Source: JACPKO01 sp964406775 (lineage in GTDB: Bacteria > Patescibacteriota > Microgenomatia > Daviesbacterales > UBA10151). From it: a DNA stretch of 33,348 nucleotides. The notes under the pieces are model-generated. The model was not told where the DNA came from, searched no databases, and was given only the letters and a program-made list of their open reading frames with translations. The DNA is taken from the NCBI GenBank assembly GCA_964406775.1, contig CAYOSW010000011.1, positions 1 to 33,348 of the forward strand, written 5' to 3'. The position numbers and the translations under genes are program-made. Positions 32,064 to 33,348 of this stretch are shown here, piece by piece. Each line of letters opens with the position of its first letter. Within the stretch, counting starts at the first letter, position 1.

Positions 32064-33212
32064 ATGAAAAATATTGAGTTCTCTGTCGTTATGCCCTGCC
32101 TTAACGAATCAAGGACACTTGCCACCTGCATAAAGAAAATCCACTCCTCTTTCAAAAAAACCCCCGCAGACTATGAAATTATTGTTGCAGACAACGGGAG
32201 TACTGACGGTTCGGTTCAAATTGCCAAAAAGAACCGCGCCAAAGTCGTTCCGGTTGAAACGAAAGGATACGGAGCCGCACTCCAAACCGGAATCGAAAAC
32301 GCCTCAGGAAACTACATCATTATGGGGGATGCGGATGACAGTTACGATTTCTCCGAAATTTCGGGATTTATCGGGGGTCTACGGGAAGGTAACGATTTAG
32401 TAATAGGTAACAGATTTGCCGGAAGTATCATGCCGGGTGCAATGCCGGCTCTTCACAAATTGGGAAATCCTTTTTTCTCATTTCTGGGCAAAGTCTTCTT
32501 TAAAGCCAAGGCTGGTGATTTTTATTGCGGGTTGAGAGGTTTTACAAAAAAGGCCTGGAAGGAGATGGATCTTCAAACAACTGGAATGGAATATGCAATC
32601 GAGATGATTTCCAAAGCGTCTCTTATGAATATGAAGGTTACCGAGGTCCCGATTACCTTGCATAAAGACGGCAGATTAAGAAAACCGCATTTAAGAACCT
32701 GGCAGGACGGATGGCGGACACTGAGATTTATGCTTTTATTTGCACCGAAATGGTTATTTTTACTTCCCGGACTGATACTTTTCGTTCCCGGACTTCTGTT
32801 TTTCTCACTTTCTTTATTCAAACCGGTTACCGTCGCCGGAATTACACTCGACATCCACACTCTGCTTGTTTCAAGCGCTTTAATGCTTATCGGAATACAA
32901 ATTATCCTATTTGGCTTGTTTTCCGAGGTATTTGTTTCTAGATTTAATTTGATCCCCCGCAATAGTCAGCCGGGCTTTTTATTCAAGCGCTCAACTGTAG
33001 AACACGGACTATTAACAGGTATTTTTCTGATCTTAATCGGCACTTTTATCCTCGCTAAAACAGTTTACGATTGGTCGTCGGGGGGATTCGGCAATCTTGA
33101 TTACGCTTCCACAATGCGTATCGTTATACCTTCCGTATTTTTTGTCCAACTGGGTACTCAGCTATTATTTAACAGCTTCTTTTTAGGAATTCTGACATTA
33201 CCGAAAAAATGA
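32064..33212 (+). CDS. DPM1/GtrB-like polyprenyl-phosphate glycosyltransferase with C-terminal membrane domain
   Basis: A 382-residue GT2 enzyme that probably moves a sugar from a nucleotide to a polyprenyl phosphate. The GT-A domain (about 1-225) has VVMPCLNESRTL (8-19), VADNGSTDGS (41-50), KGYGAALQTGIE (67-78) and the metal-binding DADD (89-92). DFYCGLRGF and RKPHLRTWQDGWRTLRFML lie before the membrane part, a feature of this subgroup. Four hydrophobic segments occupy about 228-380. The product, a polyprenyl-phosphate sugar, is the expected donor for the GT-C enzymes encoded divergently next door. It overlaps the next GT2 by the ATGA junction. Confidence 0.9.
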   Translation: MKNIEFSVVMPCLNESRTLATCIKKIHSSFKKTPADYEIIVADNGSTDGSVQIAKKNRAKVVPVETKGYGAALQTGIENASGNYIIMGDADDSYDFSEISGFIGGLREGNDLVIGNRFAGSIMPGAMPALHKLGNPFFSFLGKVFFKAKAGDFYCGLRGFTKKAWKEMDLQTTGMEYAIEMISKASLMNMKVTEVPITLHKDGRLRKPHLRTWQDGWRTLRFMLLFAPKWLFLLPGLILFVPGLLFFSLSLFKPVTVAGITLDIHTLLVSSALMLIGIQIILFGLFSEVFVSRFNLIPRNSQPGFLFKRSTVEHGLLTGIFLILIGTFILAKTVYDWSSGGFGNLDYASTMRIVIPSVFFVQLGTQLLFNSFFLGILTLPKK

Positions 33213-33348
33213 AAATTTTATCCATAGTAATCCCGGTTTTTAACGAGGAAAAATTTATAGCGAAGGTACTCAAAAAAACTGCAGCTGCCAATTCGTTAAA
33301 TTATAAAAAGGAAATTATCATAGTAAACGACGGATCTACCGACGACAC
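33209..33348 (+). CDS. GT2-family glycosyltransferase, N-terminus only (cut by window edge)
   Basis: The first 46 residues are visible. SIVIPVFNEEKFIAKVLKK (5-23) and EIIIVNDGSTDDT near the edge are the standard first two elements of GT2 enzymes, closest in style to polyprenyl-phosphate mannose or glucose synthases. The start overlaps the stop codon of the preceding GT2 gene (ATGA), so the two are coupled. The rest lies beyond the window, so subfamily and any membrane domain cannot be judged. Confidence 0.88.
   Translation, partial: MKILSIVIPVFNEEKFIAKVLKKTAAANSLNYKKEIIIVNDGSTDD

Noticed and set aside
32573..32962. Minus-strand 129-codon frame
   Set aside because: Antisense to the DPM1-like gene and without recognisable features.
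1..33348. Recoded UGA (as in Gracilibacteria/SR1)
   Set aside because: UGA acts as a normal stop at several ATGA junctions (for example 11524 and 33209), and proteins have normal lengths.
1..33348. tRNA, CRISPR array, insertion sequence or prophage
   Set aside because: No cloverleaf-like sequence, spaced repeats, transposase or phage gene was seen; nearly all bases are in recognised genes.

Overview
The window is a gene-dense piece (about 40% GC, gaps almost all under 70 bp, standard stop codons) of what looks like a Candidate Phyla Radiation / Patescibacteria genome, most likely Microgenomates. That placement is inferred from the combination of a large DUF4012 protein in a cell-surface sugar locus, shortened housekeeping proteins (a Mur ligase without its N-terminal domain, a RecO without cysteines), very few Shine-Dalgarno sequences and many polytopic GT-C glycosyltransferases. 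It has not been tested by phylogeny.

Layout. (1) 1-3204, minus strand: a remnant division and cell-wall cluster in the order ftsL-like, ftsI, murE-like, with murE running off the left edge. (2) 3264-6831, minus strand: an exported protein of unknown function, glycyl-tRNA synthetase, RecO and a kinase-fold-like protein. (3) 6891-10582, minus strand: a DUF4012 protein, a monotopic phosphoglycosyltransferase that would start a lipid-linked glycan, and a GT4 glycosyltransferase, each with its own start-proximal promoter candidate. (4) 10643-11835, plus strand: rsmH (mraW), normally part of the dcw cluster but here isolated, with a translationally coupled four-cysteine ORF. (5) 11811-32004, minus strand: a 17-gene collinear run from galE down to a GT4 gene, mostly joined by 4-nt overlaps. 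It holds four GT4s, two GT2s, six GT-C membrane glycosyltransferases, an O-antigen ligase/polymerase, a hexapeptide acyltransferase, a NodB-like/membrane fusion and a two-TM unknown. (6) 32064 to the right edge, plus strand: a DPM1-like polyprenyl-phosphate sugar synthase and the start of another GT2.

Working model (inference). GalE supplies the UDP-sugar and the phosphoglycosyltransferase loads undecaprenyl phosphate. The cytoplasmic GT2/GT4 enzymes extend the chain. The DPM1-like enzyme makes polyprenyl-phosphate sugars, which the six GT-C enzymes use on the outer face of the membrane. The O-antigen ligase/polymerase joins or transfers the product. No Wzx flippase, ABC exporter or chain-length regulator is visible in the window.

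A pattern outside the gene list: several genes with free upstream space have a sigma70-like -10 hexamer ending only 5-7 nt before the start codon, as expected for leaderless mRNAs. The clearest cases are the DUF4012 gene, the sugar transferase, ftsL, rsmH and galE. No tRNA, rRNA, CRISPR, insertion sequence or stretch over 300 bp without a gene was seen; if the small ORF after rsmH is not real, that spot would be a gap of about 283 bp.
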